This document shows, one piece after another, positions 1-10,100 of a stretch of 21,868 bases of DNA; position 1 is the first letter of the stretch, and each line of letters starts with the position of its first letter. This DNA is from Isoetes engelmannii. Taxonomy: Eukaryota > Streptophyta > Lycopodiopsida > Isoetales > Isoetaceae. Where the stretch lies: NCBI GenBank assembly GCA_011763485.2, contig JAANSK020263828.1:1-21868 (forward strand). Direction: 5' to 3'. Both the position numbers and the translations under genes were made by a program. The notes beneath the pieces were generated by a model that saw nothing but the letters and a program-made list of their open reading frames with translations, was not told where the DNA came from and searched no databases.

Positions 1-69
1 TAAATGGGCTCGCCCCTCCGGGCTCGCCCATTTACTGGCTGTAACAGCCTCGCAGGGGTGATTAACCCC
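1..69. repeat. Three adjacent small inverted repeats at the window edge
   Basis: Three hairpin-capable units follow one another. The first is TAAATGGGC at 1-9 with GCCCATTTA at 26-34. The second is GGCTG-taa-CAGCC at 37-49. The third is GGGGT-gatta-ACCCC at 55-69. The first also contains a direct repeat, GGGCTCGCCC, at 6-15 and 20-29. The left side is cut by the window, so the whole unit cannot be judged. TGTAACAGCC at 40-49 resembles the way some plant LTRs begin, but nothing else supports that reading. Confidence 0.5.
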
Positions 70-244
70 TTCATAATGTTCGATTTGAATTGTTAATGGT
101 AGTTGTTAATGGAGTAATGATTCACATGGACACTAGCCATTGGTATCGTGTACTGAATTCTTTAGTTTCTTGGGAACCTCCAAAGTGAAAACTTATGCAT
201 CTTCTAGTACTATTATGCCATATGCTTGTGTATACCATGTTTTC

Positions 245-480
245 GTGTCATGTCACGTCCGTATAGTGGCTCTAAAATTGATTACATGGTACATTCTCAC
301 CCAACTACAGTAATTTCCTAGGCACTATTTGCATGGTTTGTCTATAGAATGGACGGTGGCCTTTTATTTCCTTGTCACATCTCGGGATATATCATGCCAC
401 CTAAAAGTAATTAGATGCTACATTCTAGGCTAGTCCAACTCCAATAATTTTTTAGGTATATTGCATGGTTTGCTGTAGTA
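245..480. repeat. Decayed direct repeat, period about 130 bp
   Basis: The stretch around 281-341 (ATTACATGGTACATTCT, then AACTACAGTAATTT, then TTTGCATGGTTTGTC) returns in diverged form at 410-473 (ATTAGATGCTACATTCT, AACTCCAATAATTT, ATTGCATGGTTTGCT). Weaker similarity extends to the left of each copy. This is an old tandem duplication in otherwise unassigned AT-rich DNA. I see no gene between 1 and 638. Confidence 0.45.
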
Positions 481-638
481 TTTTTCTCAATATGCTTACT
501 GCAGATGGTTCCGAGACAAAAAGGAGAAAGAGAAAGATTATTATTAAAATAATGACAGAAGCAACAAGAGAAAGCAAATGACCCAAGACAAAAGTACTAG
601 TATTCTCCATATTTAGTTACATATACATAAAACCCTTA

Positions 639-1060
639 ATGCGCATACCCACCACCGTATTTCGCAGGCACCCGCGGTCCCAGGACGCCCAATGCCATCC
701 TGCAAATCCCCCCCCCCCCCCGAGCCACCACGCGGACAAAGCTGCTATTCCTAGTCGACCTAGAGCGAGCCCTTTTTCAATCCCTACTGAACTTCCAATT
801 GTGTTCTGGAAAACCCACCTAAACCATGAATTATATCAGATTCAATGGAAAGGAGCTCAATCTGGTAAGCAAATCAATCACAATTCTTTCAAATGAAGTT
901 GACCAGTCAATTGAGTTGATTTCGAACACATACCAGAACTTATAATTCCATACAAAGACCTTCCCCATGGAAGTTTGCGACAAGGCAATTCCGATGGGTT
1001 TGACACAATCGAGCAGAATCCATGGTAAAACTGATCCAATCCGAGCCTCTGCAATTACCA
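639..1060. other. Unassigned stretch with a 14-C homopolymer
   Basis: An 85-codon frame at 639-896 begins with an ATG, but its first half is low-complexity (proline- and histidine-rich) because it reads through a run of 14 C at 708-721. The second half, which includes the residues TELPIVFWKTHLNHELYQIQ, is not low-complexity, but I do not recognise it. It could be an exon fragment ending near GGTAAGC at about 864. There is no neighbouring exon to confirm this, so I do not call a gene. Confidence 0.3.
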
Positions 1061-1880
1061 GAAGGGTTAATGCAAAGCATCAAAGGAAGAGGACCACAAA
1101 GTATACACCAAATAAAACTCATGCTATGCGGATCAAACAATAAATGTTGGACATCCTAGAAGAGGTTACTAAAAACGTCATTTCTATTAGAGAGGTTTCT
1201 AGGAGGTCTAGAATACCTAAGTCAACGATAAGACATTGACATTATAGTAAGTAGAAGAAGCGTACTCATGTGCTAAGTGCCGACCAAGAAGAGGAACTTG
1301 CAACTTGGGTTTTGGAAAGGACAACCTCAGGCATAGGTCTACTCTTAAAGCAGTGAAGGAGAAGACAATCATATGTGCAGAAGACAATCATATGTGCATT
1401 AATGATGAGATATCCACAAGCACGGGTTTGCCAAGTAATAAATGGTGGAAGTTATTCAAAGAAAGGCATCCCAACATTTCATTGAGGATTGCTCGAACAC
1501 TGGAAATTGCTCGTGCACTAGCCAAGAACCAGCATAACATGTTCTACTCAGGCCTTGAAGGAATCTATGATGAATTTAAACTTCTTCCATCCAGGATATA
1601 GAATGTTGATGAGACTGGTATATAGGTATGCAAAGCCAGAATGTTGTCATGAACAATAGAGAATGAGTGACAATCTTGGTTTGTTGAAATGCAAAGGGTC
1701 TGAGGCTGCCAAACTTTTATGTTTCCAAATGGTAAGAGTATGATGACAGATTACATAAATAGATGTGAGGAAGGGTAGTCCAAAGGTTCAAGCACTACAG
1801 CCAAATGCATGGATGACCACATGGCTGGCTCATCTTCATGTTGGAGTATTCTTCTTTGCCTGCATTGACTCATGAACTGC
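1060..1880 (+). mobile_element. Dead pogo/Tigger-like DNA transposon (transposase remnant)
   Basis: The parts of a pogo-type transposase of the Tc1/mariner superfamily occur in order. A psq-type helix-turn-helix (ISIREVSRRSRIPKSTIRH) lies from about 1180. Next comes LSADQEEELATWVLE at about 1277-1320. A CENP-B-like segment (KWWKLFKERHPNISLR) lies at about 1440-1490. Then comes ...PSRI-x-NVDETG at about 1588-1617, where D is expected to be the first catalytic Asp of the DDE domain. Several stops and frame changes interrupt the frame, one of them between PSRI and NVDETG. A 19-bp tandem duplication (1361-1379, 1380-1398) lies inside. I found no terminal inverted repeats. The right end appears to abut a LINE at about 1886. 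Confidence 0.75.
1361..1398. repeat. 19-bp perfect tandem duplication
   Basis: GAAGACAATCATATGTGCA occurs twice back to back at 1361-1379 and 1380-1398. Nineteen is not a multiple of three, so the duplication shifts the frame of the transposase remnant that contains it. Confidence 0.9.
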
Positions 1881-1885
1881 TATCT

Positions 1886-2950
1886 TAATTAGAACACTAG
1901 GGGATTGGCTTTGTCCCCACGAAAGGGGAGTAGGTTATCTCTGTATTTGTCCCGATCCTCTATGGACTTTTGCTGCATACAAAAGCATAAATGCCATGAA
2001 GACAATGTTCAAAAATTGGCTAGGATCATACGTCGTGATTACAACGTTCTGGTTGCTACTTCTATTTCATCTAAGGTAGGTGTCCTTACTGCCTAGAAGT
2101 CTTCCATTATTGTCACTTTTCACTCAAGCAGATATATTTGGCCATTGGATTATTATCAAATGGCAAGAGAGGGGTCGGGAATGGGGCTTCGTAAATGTCT
2201 ATGCCCATAATCAACCGCGGCAAAATGGACTCTTTGGGCCTTTATCAGAAGCAAGGTCCTTCGACTTGGGTATAATGTGGCTTAGCTACTAGCTAATTTT
2301 CCACAATGGTTTCCTACAATGCAATCTAACTTTACCAAGGCTACCAAACCCTACTTCAAGCTCAACACTAAGTATTTAAAAAATGCAGATTTTATGGCAG
2401 AGTGTCGGGATGCTTGGTCCCATGAACGCTCCCATTTAGGTGGTATGGGTGGCATTGTGCAGACCGGATGCACTTGTTTTGTATTGCTGATTGCATCCCC
2501 GGTCCGTCCTACATGACGCATAGAGGCAGATCTATTGATCATGCAAAGAGTTTGATGTCGTCCTTTAAGGACTCTCTTCACGATGTCCTTACACCTGCAG
2601 ATCTTGTCCCGTCTGATCCAAGCACAATGAAATTAGTAACATGGAACGATCCTGCACAGCTCCAGAGCGAAAAAATATTATATCTCAGGGAATCATTTCA
2701 TTTATGCAGCTCGGATCCTGTTTGGAAGTCTCGAACCAGAGAAACAAAGAGCTGCATTTGCTAAAGTATATGCTGCAAGAATTCTCAATGGGAACCTCAA
2801 CTTATGGAATACATGCGTTTGTGGATATAGTGCAATGAAACTATTACAAATGCAATATACAGAGCGCCGCTTGTCGATAAATCCAGCAACTAAGACACCA
2901 TCATCAAGCACTCGGCTCACCGGTCAGCATGGAAGGTCTGGAAACGTGCT
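1886..2950 (+). mobile_element. Dead LINE fragment, endonuclease region
   Basis: Broken frames together match the layout of a plant L1-type LINE apurinic-like endonuclease. The domain start reads NTRGLALSPRKG at about 1893. It is followed by MDFCCIQKHKCHEDNVQKL at about 1960-2020 (the QE-type motif, here QK) and then ARIIRRDYNVLVATS. Next is EWGFVNVYAHNQPRQ at about 2188-2225, where families usually have NVYAPN. The last part is IPGPSYMTHRGRSIDHAKSL at about 2498-2555, the place of the SDH-like end of the domain. A linker-like stretch (RAPLVDKS..., then SAWKVWKRA) runs to about 2950. The frame changes several times and stops occur. No RT follows on this strand, so the copy is truncated at its 3' side. 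Confidence 0.7.
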
Positions 2951-2959
2951 AGTATGTTA

Positions 2960-3300
2960 TTCGCTTAATATGTCAATTGTGTGATGTTAAACTAGTTTGG
3001 GTTAGCTCTTGATGATCATGGTTGCGAGTGTCTAGAGCAACTTGTTTAATGTGTTCATGGTAGGATGCCTAACTACTATAGTCGAGCTCTACCATGATCG
3101 CGGTCGCAATTATGCACATCAAGTACTATAGTTTATTTTCGCTCACTGGAATCACCATGGCGCTCGTGCTAACCTCTTATAGTCCTACAAGAACTCCATG
3201 AAGTGGCGACGAATACTCTCAAGGTCAAAGAGCTGAAAGATGAGAAGCAATTGATTCTCCCGAGATGACTTGGTCTAAGATGATGGATGTGGTGAACAAG
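2960..3300. other. Unassigned spacer
   Basis: I recognise no gene here. The phrase QELHEVATNTLKVKELKDEK at about 3190-3250 reads openly on the + strand and may be the upstream end of the unassigned coding-like stretch that follows. Confidence 0.3.
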
Positions 3301-3904
3301 TGGGTCAAAAAGGTCTCGACGACAAAGACGACATCCCTGATGAATCAACCAAGGACTTCTTCAACAAAAATGTGTTTCATGCTCTGGGGGGTATGTCGCC
3401 CGCTGAAGTGGATTGTCTAATGGACGAGATACTTGGCCACAACTGCTATTTGAAGGTCAATACAAGATTACACAGGCCGGTTCAATTACAAGCAACGGAT
3501 AACGGATTTATGATCCATGACTTTGATGGAGAGGGAAGCTTGCTTGTGGTATGTCCTGAGTTATAGAGGATCAACTATTTGAAATTGCAGGGATGGATCC
3601 AGCTTACATTAGGGAAAATATCAATAAGACTATTATTTAATTGAGTACACTCCCTATGGCCATGTTATCTTGTATTAACGATATTATGATGCCAGAAAAA
3701 GATAGGGCGCGCTACCAAGAAAGAAACGTGGTCAAAATTTGCACCCAATCTGGTATTCCAACTGATGCTGTGATTGAGCATGCTCAAATGATCTACATCG
3801 ACATGCGGAGCTTTGGAACAGACTGGATTGTTTTTCTATTCCTTAATCTGTATAGAAGGATCTCGCCAATAACGACATGCAAGAGGCAAGCTTGCATAGC
3901 ATGA
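3300..3904 (+). pseudogene. Unrecognised coding-like stretch (two open frames)
   Basis: Two open frames, 3300-3566 (88 codons) and 3641-3904 (87 codons), have balanced, protein-like composition. The first includes SPAEVDCLMDEILGHNCYLK. The second includes MPEKDRARYQERNVVKICTQ and then VIEHAQMIYIDMRSFGTDW. Composition continues openly upstream to about 3185. I do not recognise a domain. The segment lies between two broken LINEs of opposite orientation, so it may be part of another old element or a captured host-gene fragment. I see no convincing splice sites joining the frames. A third possibility is chance open frames, but the composition argues mildly against that. Confidence 0.35.
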
Positions 3905-3989
3905 TGTTCGTATTGAATGGCCCCTCGATGGCAGCATTGGCAAGTCCTGTCCTCACATGCTTCCCTCTCCCAACACTCCATCTTAATAC

Positions 3990-5947
3990 GGAGGTGATGC
4001 CCACCTGTGTGACTGGAAGCTACCAGCCTACACTTATGGACAGAGAGGCGTGCAGGTACCTGTGTGGGCCCCGCGTGAGTGTGGGATTCACCTGCTATCT
4101 GTAGTGTGCCAACTTGACCTGTGCCAGAGCCTCGGCGTCACATAGCTTCCTGAGGAAACAAGTGTTAAAGTATATTTTCAATTCGACCCCATACTTCGAC
4201 CACGTACAAGAGAACCGGTTCTACCAAACTGTGAACATGCGCGACTAATGATCCCAAGCATACAACTCTGCCTGGTGACTACTATTATGCATGGCATGTA
4301 AGGTCTTCCAACCTGCAGCAACACACAACCGTATGCAGCTATCCCAGTGCGTGGTAGTGGAGAACTCAATTCCCAGATCCTTGTATGTGGGAGTCACTTC
4401 CACGTTTTGTCCCTGGTACGTGAAGGAAGGTGGCCTTGGGTGACGAGAGGATGACACGAGCAAGATCTTAATCTTTGCCAGGTTAACTCGCATGCCTGTA
4501 TATACTGGCAGAAAGTGTCAAGGGTGTTCAGGTGGCGCTGCATGTCTTCTGGAGTGTGGGTCAAGAGGTCCACATCGTCAGCGTATATGAGTTGTCTGAC
4601 GATGTGGTGTAGAAGCAGGGTGCCCATTCCTCCGTGTTTCACTAGCCACTGTTCTAACTGGCCAAAAAGTGTAGGCAAAAGGGGACAACCCTGGCGTACT
4701 CGAATACTGTTGACCAACAATTGTCCTGACAGTGCCAGACGTCCTGAACATGCCTCATACAACTTGTATATCGCATTCTACATGTCTATGGGGGTCCCTC
4801 GCTGCTGCAATCTGTTCCACTACTTGCCTTGAGGCACCGTGTCAAAAGTCTTGGCGAAAATGAAACAACAGTAGAGGTCCTGTCAGCGATTCCTGCTATC
4901 CTCGACGATGGCTCGCAGAGTGAATAGATGGTCAATGGTAGAGCGGCTAGGGAGGAAGCCTAAGAGCACGCACATCCGAGCTCTTGGCCATATGGTGACC
5001 CGATGCTCGATAATGGTAGCCAGGAGTTTCGCAAAGAGAGAGCTGACCATTATAATGCGGTAGTTGGCCGGACAGTGCAGATCACCGGCCTTGTATATGG
5101 GGACAACCCTGCTGCAAGTCCACTACAGAGGAAGTCCTTGTAGTGCTCTAGTGAACATCGCTGTCAGTACAGGCACCATTGGCAGCCCGGTCCGATTGAG
5201 GAGTTCCGCCTGCATATCACCCAAATCTGTTGCCTTTTCATTGGCCAGCCAGTGGAGGCCCATGATCCATCCTCTGTGATGACCCGTGGTAGTCCCGTCC
5301 GCCCAAAGGATCATACAGCTGTTGCAGGTATTGGATCCATTGCTCTCTAGTGATGTTTCCTACGGGATGCTGTGATTTCCTCAGCACCCGTTGCCAAAAT
5401 GCCTTGGGGTGACGGTCCAAGAGGCCAAACATCCGTTGCCGGCATTCCCCAAGATATGCAGCCTTTTTGCCCTTAAGGAATCTGCGGTATTGGGCGATGG
5501 CCTGGGGACGATCAATGGGGTCCATTCGCAGCATTCCTCATCAAACTAGCGATTATGGGGGAAGGTGGAAGTCCTGACTTGCCCGGGCGGGCGGCCTCTA
5601 TCGAAGCATGTGTTCGCGGCTACCATGAGGACCTGAATCAGGCGGGTGGCCTTCTGCTGTAGTGTGGGAAGCTGTAATATCTCTTTCAGGTCTTGCTCAA
5701 CCATCTGTGCATAGCTCCCTGCCTGATCATAGTCTAGGCGCAACTGGGGCATCTGAGGTGCCGAGGGGACAGTTGTTCGGGTGACTTGTAAGCATAGCCT
5801 CAATAAAAGGGGCTGGTGATCGGAGTCCACTTCCTCATCCCGACTTGTTGTTCCAATGCCAAAATGTGTAATGAGGTGCAGATGCTGCTCCTCCATGAGC
5901 ACGTAATCCACCGCACTGTAGCCGCCCCCCTGGTTCTCCTGTCGGCA
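3990..5947 (-). mobile_element. Dead LINE, endonuclease end plus reverse transcriptase
   Basis: Reading on the - strand from 5947 downward, the end of an endonuclease comes first: SAVDYVLMEEQHLHLI at about 5915-5868, then DSDHQPLLLRL near 5815. A linker follows at about 5534-5238 (HPKAFWQRVLRKSQHP). The RT follows: NYRIIMVSSLFAKLLATIIE at about 5070-5010, PSRSTIDHLFTLRAIVED at about 4955-4900, YCCFIFAKTFDTVPQGK at about 4872-4820, VRQGCPLLPTLFGQLEQWL at about 4695-4643, and YADD at 4574-4585. A downstream part (MRVNLAKIKILLVSS, then YKDLGIEFS) lies at 4493-4375. Stops and frame changes are numerous, so it is non-functional. The right edge at about 5947 is sharp and looks like a 5' truncation. 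The left edge is uncertain. The RT differs from the LINE pieces at 1886 and 19060. Confidence 0.8.
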
Positions 5948-6369
5948 AGTGTATTTTTTTTATCATAATATCTTGACGCAATTGCATGAGAAATCTACAT
6001 ACTTCTTTAGAAAGTACGAAAATGCCCCGATAAATTTTGGTAATTATTATGTTGCCCCTTTATGTTTCAAACTACCCCTTTATGTTGCCCCTTTATGTTT
6101 CAAATTTTGGTAATGCATTTTGCTATCAGATTTTCCTTGTAATAAGTCTATAAAATGCAATATATATAGGGCTCGAACCAGTTAGAAATGGGCAATCTAT
6201 ACTGAAATATGTGCACATCAAATTATACTATATTGCCTCTGCAAACTATACTGCATCGGAGATATCTACTGATATAAGAATCAAACTATACTGCAATCTC
6301 TGTGATATATGCATATCAAATGTTGATTCTTCATAAGAGAAATGGGACAAGAAATTTGTACCAACAGGG
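5948..6369 (-). other. 3' flank of the PH-domain gene with a short repeat
   Basis: This AT-rich stretch follows the stop codon of the - strand gene and should hold its 3' untranslated region. TATGTTGCCCCTTTATGTTT occurs at 6048-6067 and again at 6081-6100, and AAATTTTGGTAAT lies on both sides (about 6033 and 6102), so it is a small nested duplication. I find no polyadenylation site I would defend and no other gene. Confidence 0.5.
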
Positions 6370-6978
6370 TTATAAGAATCCCTTTTTGGGGCTGCCAGAA
6401 GTAGACAATTGAGCAGCAGCATCTTCCTTTCCAGCTTTTTCCAAGCAGTATTTAGCAATTTCTCTGAACTTAGGAACGGATTTCAGCTCCACCTTAGTTC
6501 CATCTCTTAAAGTGATGACCAGATCTCCCCATTCACCGATAAACCGAGGAATAAACTGAGCATCAGTGATCACATCATACCTGAAATCTTTTCTATCTCC
6601 TCCCGTTAATCCAGACAAGATGGTAACTCGCAAATTTGTGAAACGATAACGCAGAAACAGAGCCCTGAACACTGCGGCAAATGTGAGGGGCAGCCATATT
6701 AAGGAGAATCCAAACAATAAATTTGCAAGCAGGTCTCCGTAATGAGGGCCTCCATCGAAAAAAACCTCCTCCTTTTCAAATCCCTTCTTGTCTTTGGAGG
6801 AAGAGGCAGGGATTGTGGAGGGAGATGCAGCTCTGAGAAATCGATCCACCATAGCTGGAAAATTTGTGTGGGAGCCGATTGAAGAAGGCGGGAGAACTGG
6901 GCGGCATTGAAAATGGCGATAGGAGGGCGAGGCTAGACGGAATGGACAATTGGGCAGGCCGAGGCAGGAGGGCGCCAT
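6370..6978 (-). CDS. Chloroplast-type membrane protein with bacterial-type PH-like domain
   Basis: One uninterrupted frame of 202 codons. Residues 1 to about 60 are rich in Ser, Pro and Arg and poor in acidic residues, like a chloroplast transit peptide. A hydrophobic segment follows at about 82-108 (LLANLLFGFSLIWLPLTFAA), then LRYRFTNLRVTIL at 109-121. A beta-rich C-terminal part contains GEWGDLVITLRDGTKVELKS at about 148-167 and then VPKFREI. This order, with WGD...TLRDGTKVELKSVPKFREI, matches my memory of a conserved plant/cyanobacterial plastid membrane family with a bPH2/DUF304-like fold; its molecular role is not established to my knowledge. The start has a good context (G at -3, G at +4) and yields the transit-like N-terminus. 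The gene seems intronless. It is divergent from the TPR gene, with 208 bp between the start codons. Membrane location is predicted, not proven. Confidence 0.85.
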   Translation of the reverse strand: MAPSCLGLPNCPFRLASPSYRHFQCRPVLPPSSIGSHTNFPAMVDRFLRAASPSTIPASSSKDKKGFEKEEVFFDGGPHYGDLLANLLFGFSLIWLPLTFAAVFRALFLRYRFTNLRVTILSGLTGGDRKDFRYDVITDAQFIPRFIGEWGDLVITLRDGTKVELKSVPKFREIAKYCLEKAGKEDAAAQLSTSGSPKKGFL

Positions 6979-7186
6979 AGCTGCCCTTCCTGTTTTTGGA
7001 TTCTGCCTTTGTATTTGTGGAAGATCGTGGCCGTCTCCAGACCTTTGGAATTATTACTGGATATTGCACACATCAAGACCGTTCATTTGGGCATGGCATT
7101 TTATCTCTGGTAAAGGATCTTAAACACATCACAACCGTTTGTTTCAGGATCACATTCAATCTCCATTGTTACCCTTGAAATTCGAA
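6979..7186. promoter_or_regulatory. Short divergent promoter region between two plastid-type genes
   Basis: Only 208 bp separate the start codons of the - strand PH-like gene and the + strand TPR gene, so both promoters and both 5' leaders must share or nearly share this interval, unless an upstream non-coding exon exists. Two related motifs, AAGACCGTTCATTT at about 7076-7089 and CAACCGTTTGTTT at about 7132-7144, contain the MYB-type core ACCGTT. I see no convincing TATA box for either gene. The TPR start ATGG at 7187 has A at -3. Confidence 0.6.
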
Positions 7187-10100
7187 ATGGCTACTTCAGG
7201 CTTGCGCATCCAATCCTCGCCAAAACTAGCTCCCTCGGTTAGTATTACTTCTATTGATGCTACATTCTGTTGCTTCATGTTTTTGTATAGTTAAGGTCAG
7301 AGTTTGGATCGTTAAGGTCAGAATTTGTTCGCACTTCTTTCTACAGGTTTTTTGTTGGGGTAGCCATTTTGGCACGAGAAGTATTCACTGTAACTTTCAT
7401 ACTCAGAGAAACGTTTTGGGATTTTGCGTTGCTTTAAAAGATTCAAAACAGGGTTTCAGTCAACCTCGAAGTGATAAAAAGGTGATTGCTTTGACAATGT
7501 GATTGGAACGGAAAATTGATATTGCAAAATGTCGTATGAACTTTGGCTGCAGAAAAACAATCAAACAGGACGTACAAAAGAAGATGATTCATCTAGGAAA
7601 ACAAGGTAGTTTCCTTTTGCTCCTGCAGTTAATCTGAATTCTGTTTTAATGAATCCATTTTCTTTGTATAGGGATGCGTCTATGTCAAAATCAGATTTTG
7701 ATAAATCAGGTAAAATAGATTGCTACCAGACAGAATATATTTGAAGTATTTCTTGATAACCAGAAATTCATGAATAAAAAGATAGAAAATGCAAGAGAGA
7801 GCCAAAACTGGAACCTAGAAATGCTGGATTCCAACTTTTTCTTGCCTAATTAGGTACAAAAATTGGCACTATATAATGAGCCACAACTATAAGTGCACTC
7901 GTTTAATTAATGTTCCATTTGGATAGTATAGTGCTTCTCCAGAAACTGAACACTAACACACCACGAAGCTAAATTTAGATGTTCAGTGGCCGATTGGCAG
8001 TGGCACCTCTCATCTCTACTCTAGTTACCCAGATGGTGTAAGAGTGAACTGTAAATCTTTAAGAGGATGCATATTTGGAATAAGGATAATGATACAAAGC
8101 CTATGCTGCTATATGACTGCTTGTGCAAAATCGTGCTGATAGATGCTTGTATGACATTATTGAGCCTGCGAAAACTTGATTCTTCCTTCCTGCCACACTA
8201 TTTGTCGTAACTGCCATACCTCCAACATGACCAAATCTTTGTTAACCTACCTCCTATTCTGTACAATCCTCGCATTCACATGTCCCTATACTAATATCCT
8301 CAATTTCTGGACGTTGGCATAACCTAATGAAGAAAAAATGCCTTACCTCTGTTGATAAGCACGGGCTTGCCTCCTTATCAAACTGAAACCAGGTACGCAG
8401 TTGGTTTGGAAATATGGGGATAATTGTTGATGTCAATTTACCTTGTCTCTTACAAAGCAATATCAATTTGACCAAGTTGTCTGTCAATTCCCATGATGAA
8501 AATCGCTGTTATATCCTGCCAAGGGATGCAAAAGCTTCTGCTGAATGCGCTGACGCATTTGAATTCATCATTGCTGAATAGGTTCAGACACTGTCATATT
8601 CAGATATTCATCATCAACGCGCTTCTGCAAACTGCAGCCATAATGTCAGCTGCCGTTTTATCTTCTTTAGATTACTTGGGCTGCTTACGCGGAGTTGAAT
8701 AATGATCTCTTGATGTGATGTTTTGGCTTTACCCTTTTCTGTTTCTTTCTTACTCTCTCCCCTTCCTTAGGTGTCTCTGGCTTGAAGAATATTGTGATTG
8801 TTGCAAAATATTTGTAGGCTAGAGTCAAATCCCTCAGCAAGTCAATGACAATTTCTCCTCTTTCTCCCTTTGCTGCAACAGAGGGAGACTCCTGAATCTA
8901 TTGCCATATTCTTGCAATTTTCAAGAATGTCTCTTCTGAGCTCTTCAACAGTAATCTGCATTGCTAAACCCTTCAACTATATGAGACCAAAGTGGTGTAG
9001 CTCTCATTTGTCTTCTCAGATCAGCATTAAATAAGGTTTTGAGAATGGTCGGGAACCTTTAATTCCTTGGCAGGATCGATGTCGCTCCTGCAAGCTGGTT
9101 TGTGTGTACATCCAAATTCTTCATACTTCACCCATATTTATAGTAGATATTGGATAAACAAGTAATTGCACATCAATTATGTTATATTAAATTGGTGTTA
9201 CACCGTGAGAAACAGTGAATTTTACCCAGACATCCACCAAATAGAGAGAGAATACTCAACAGATAGCGTCATTGAACACCCCAACCCAACCTAAAAACCA
9301 TCAGAACTTGGAACCTCCTTTTACCTAAAAGCTTCACTACCATCTTGAATCATATGGAAAAGTGATCAAAAGTGGGACAATACAAGCGTTGGCATTCTAC
9401 AATGAGCGACCCTTGCCACTCATTTAATTTACAGTCCACAGTTTTAGATATCCTAACTGTTTTTAAGTGTGCAGGAGCTAGGACAGAAGTCTCATTTCCA
9501 TCAAGCAATCAAGAATTGATCCCTTCTGATGAAGAGGAATTTGAAGAACGTCTTAGAGCTCTTAAGAGGTTATTGCTTGATTACAAAAATTTGTGATTAA
9601 GTACTTCGACATCTGAATGTCTGTATGGCATTGTTTCTGTTAGATGGATTTCATTCCCTCATTTACTCAAGTGTAAATTCAATTTGGGCTCTTCCTTAAC
9701 GGTGACAAATGAAGTTATGTACAGGGCCACACATTTCCGGTCATAATACACTATCATCTGCTGCAGTGTTTGTTGGATCTCTTAAAGAAGCAGGATGCAA
9801 ATAAAATGCTCCACAAATCCAAATCACACAAAGGACACTTCCTGCCCTTAGGCTTAATATGCTTAGCCCTTAATGACAGTAATGTGTAACAGGAGTTAGA
9901 GGCATTTGTGTTATCCCCAGCGCTACCAGATCCACAACAACAGAGGTCAATCGAACAAAAGATCCTAATAAAGTCCTTTAAGCCAGTTGGTTAGGCCTGA
10001 TAGCTCATTTTATATGGGGCGAAGTTTACCATCATACAACTTTTTGTTGTTTATAATTATATGTTATGTTTTCTGCATGTCTCCAATTTCTAAGGCCTTT

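Noticed and set aside
40-69. Possible LTR start (TGTAACAGCC...)
   Set aside because: Only the first ten bases resemble LTR starts. No matching second LTR, primer site or coding region is in the window.
8254-8487. Open - strand frame of 77 codons in intron 4
   Set aside because: It lies inside an intron of a gene on the other strand, has no recognisable domain and no supporting splice partners. Weak protein-like phrases nearby are not enough to call a gene.
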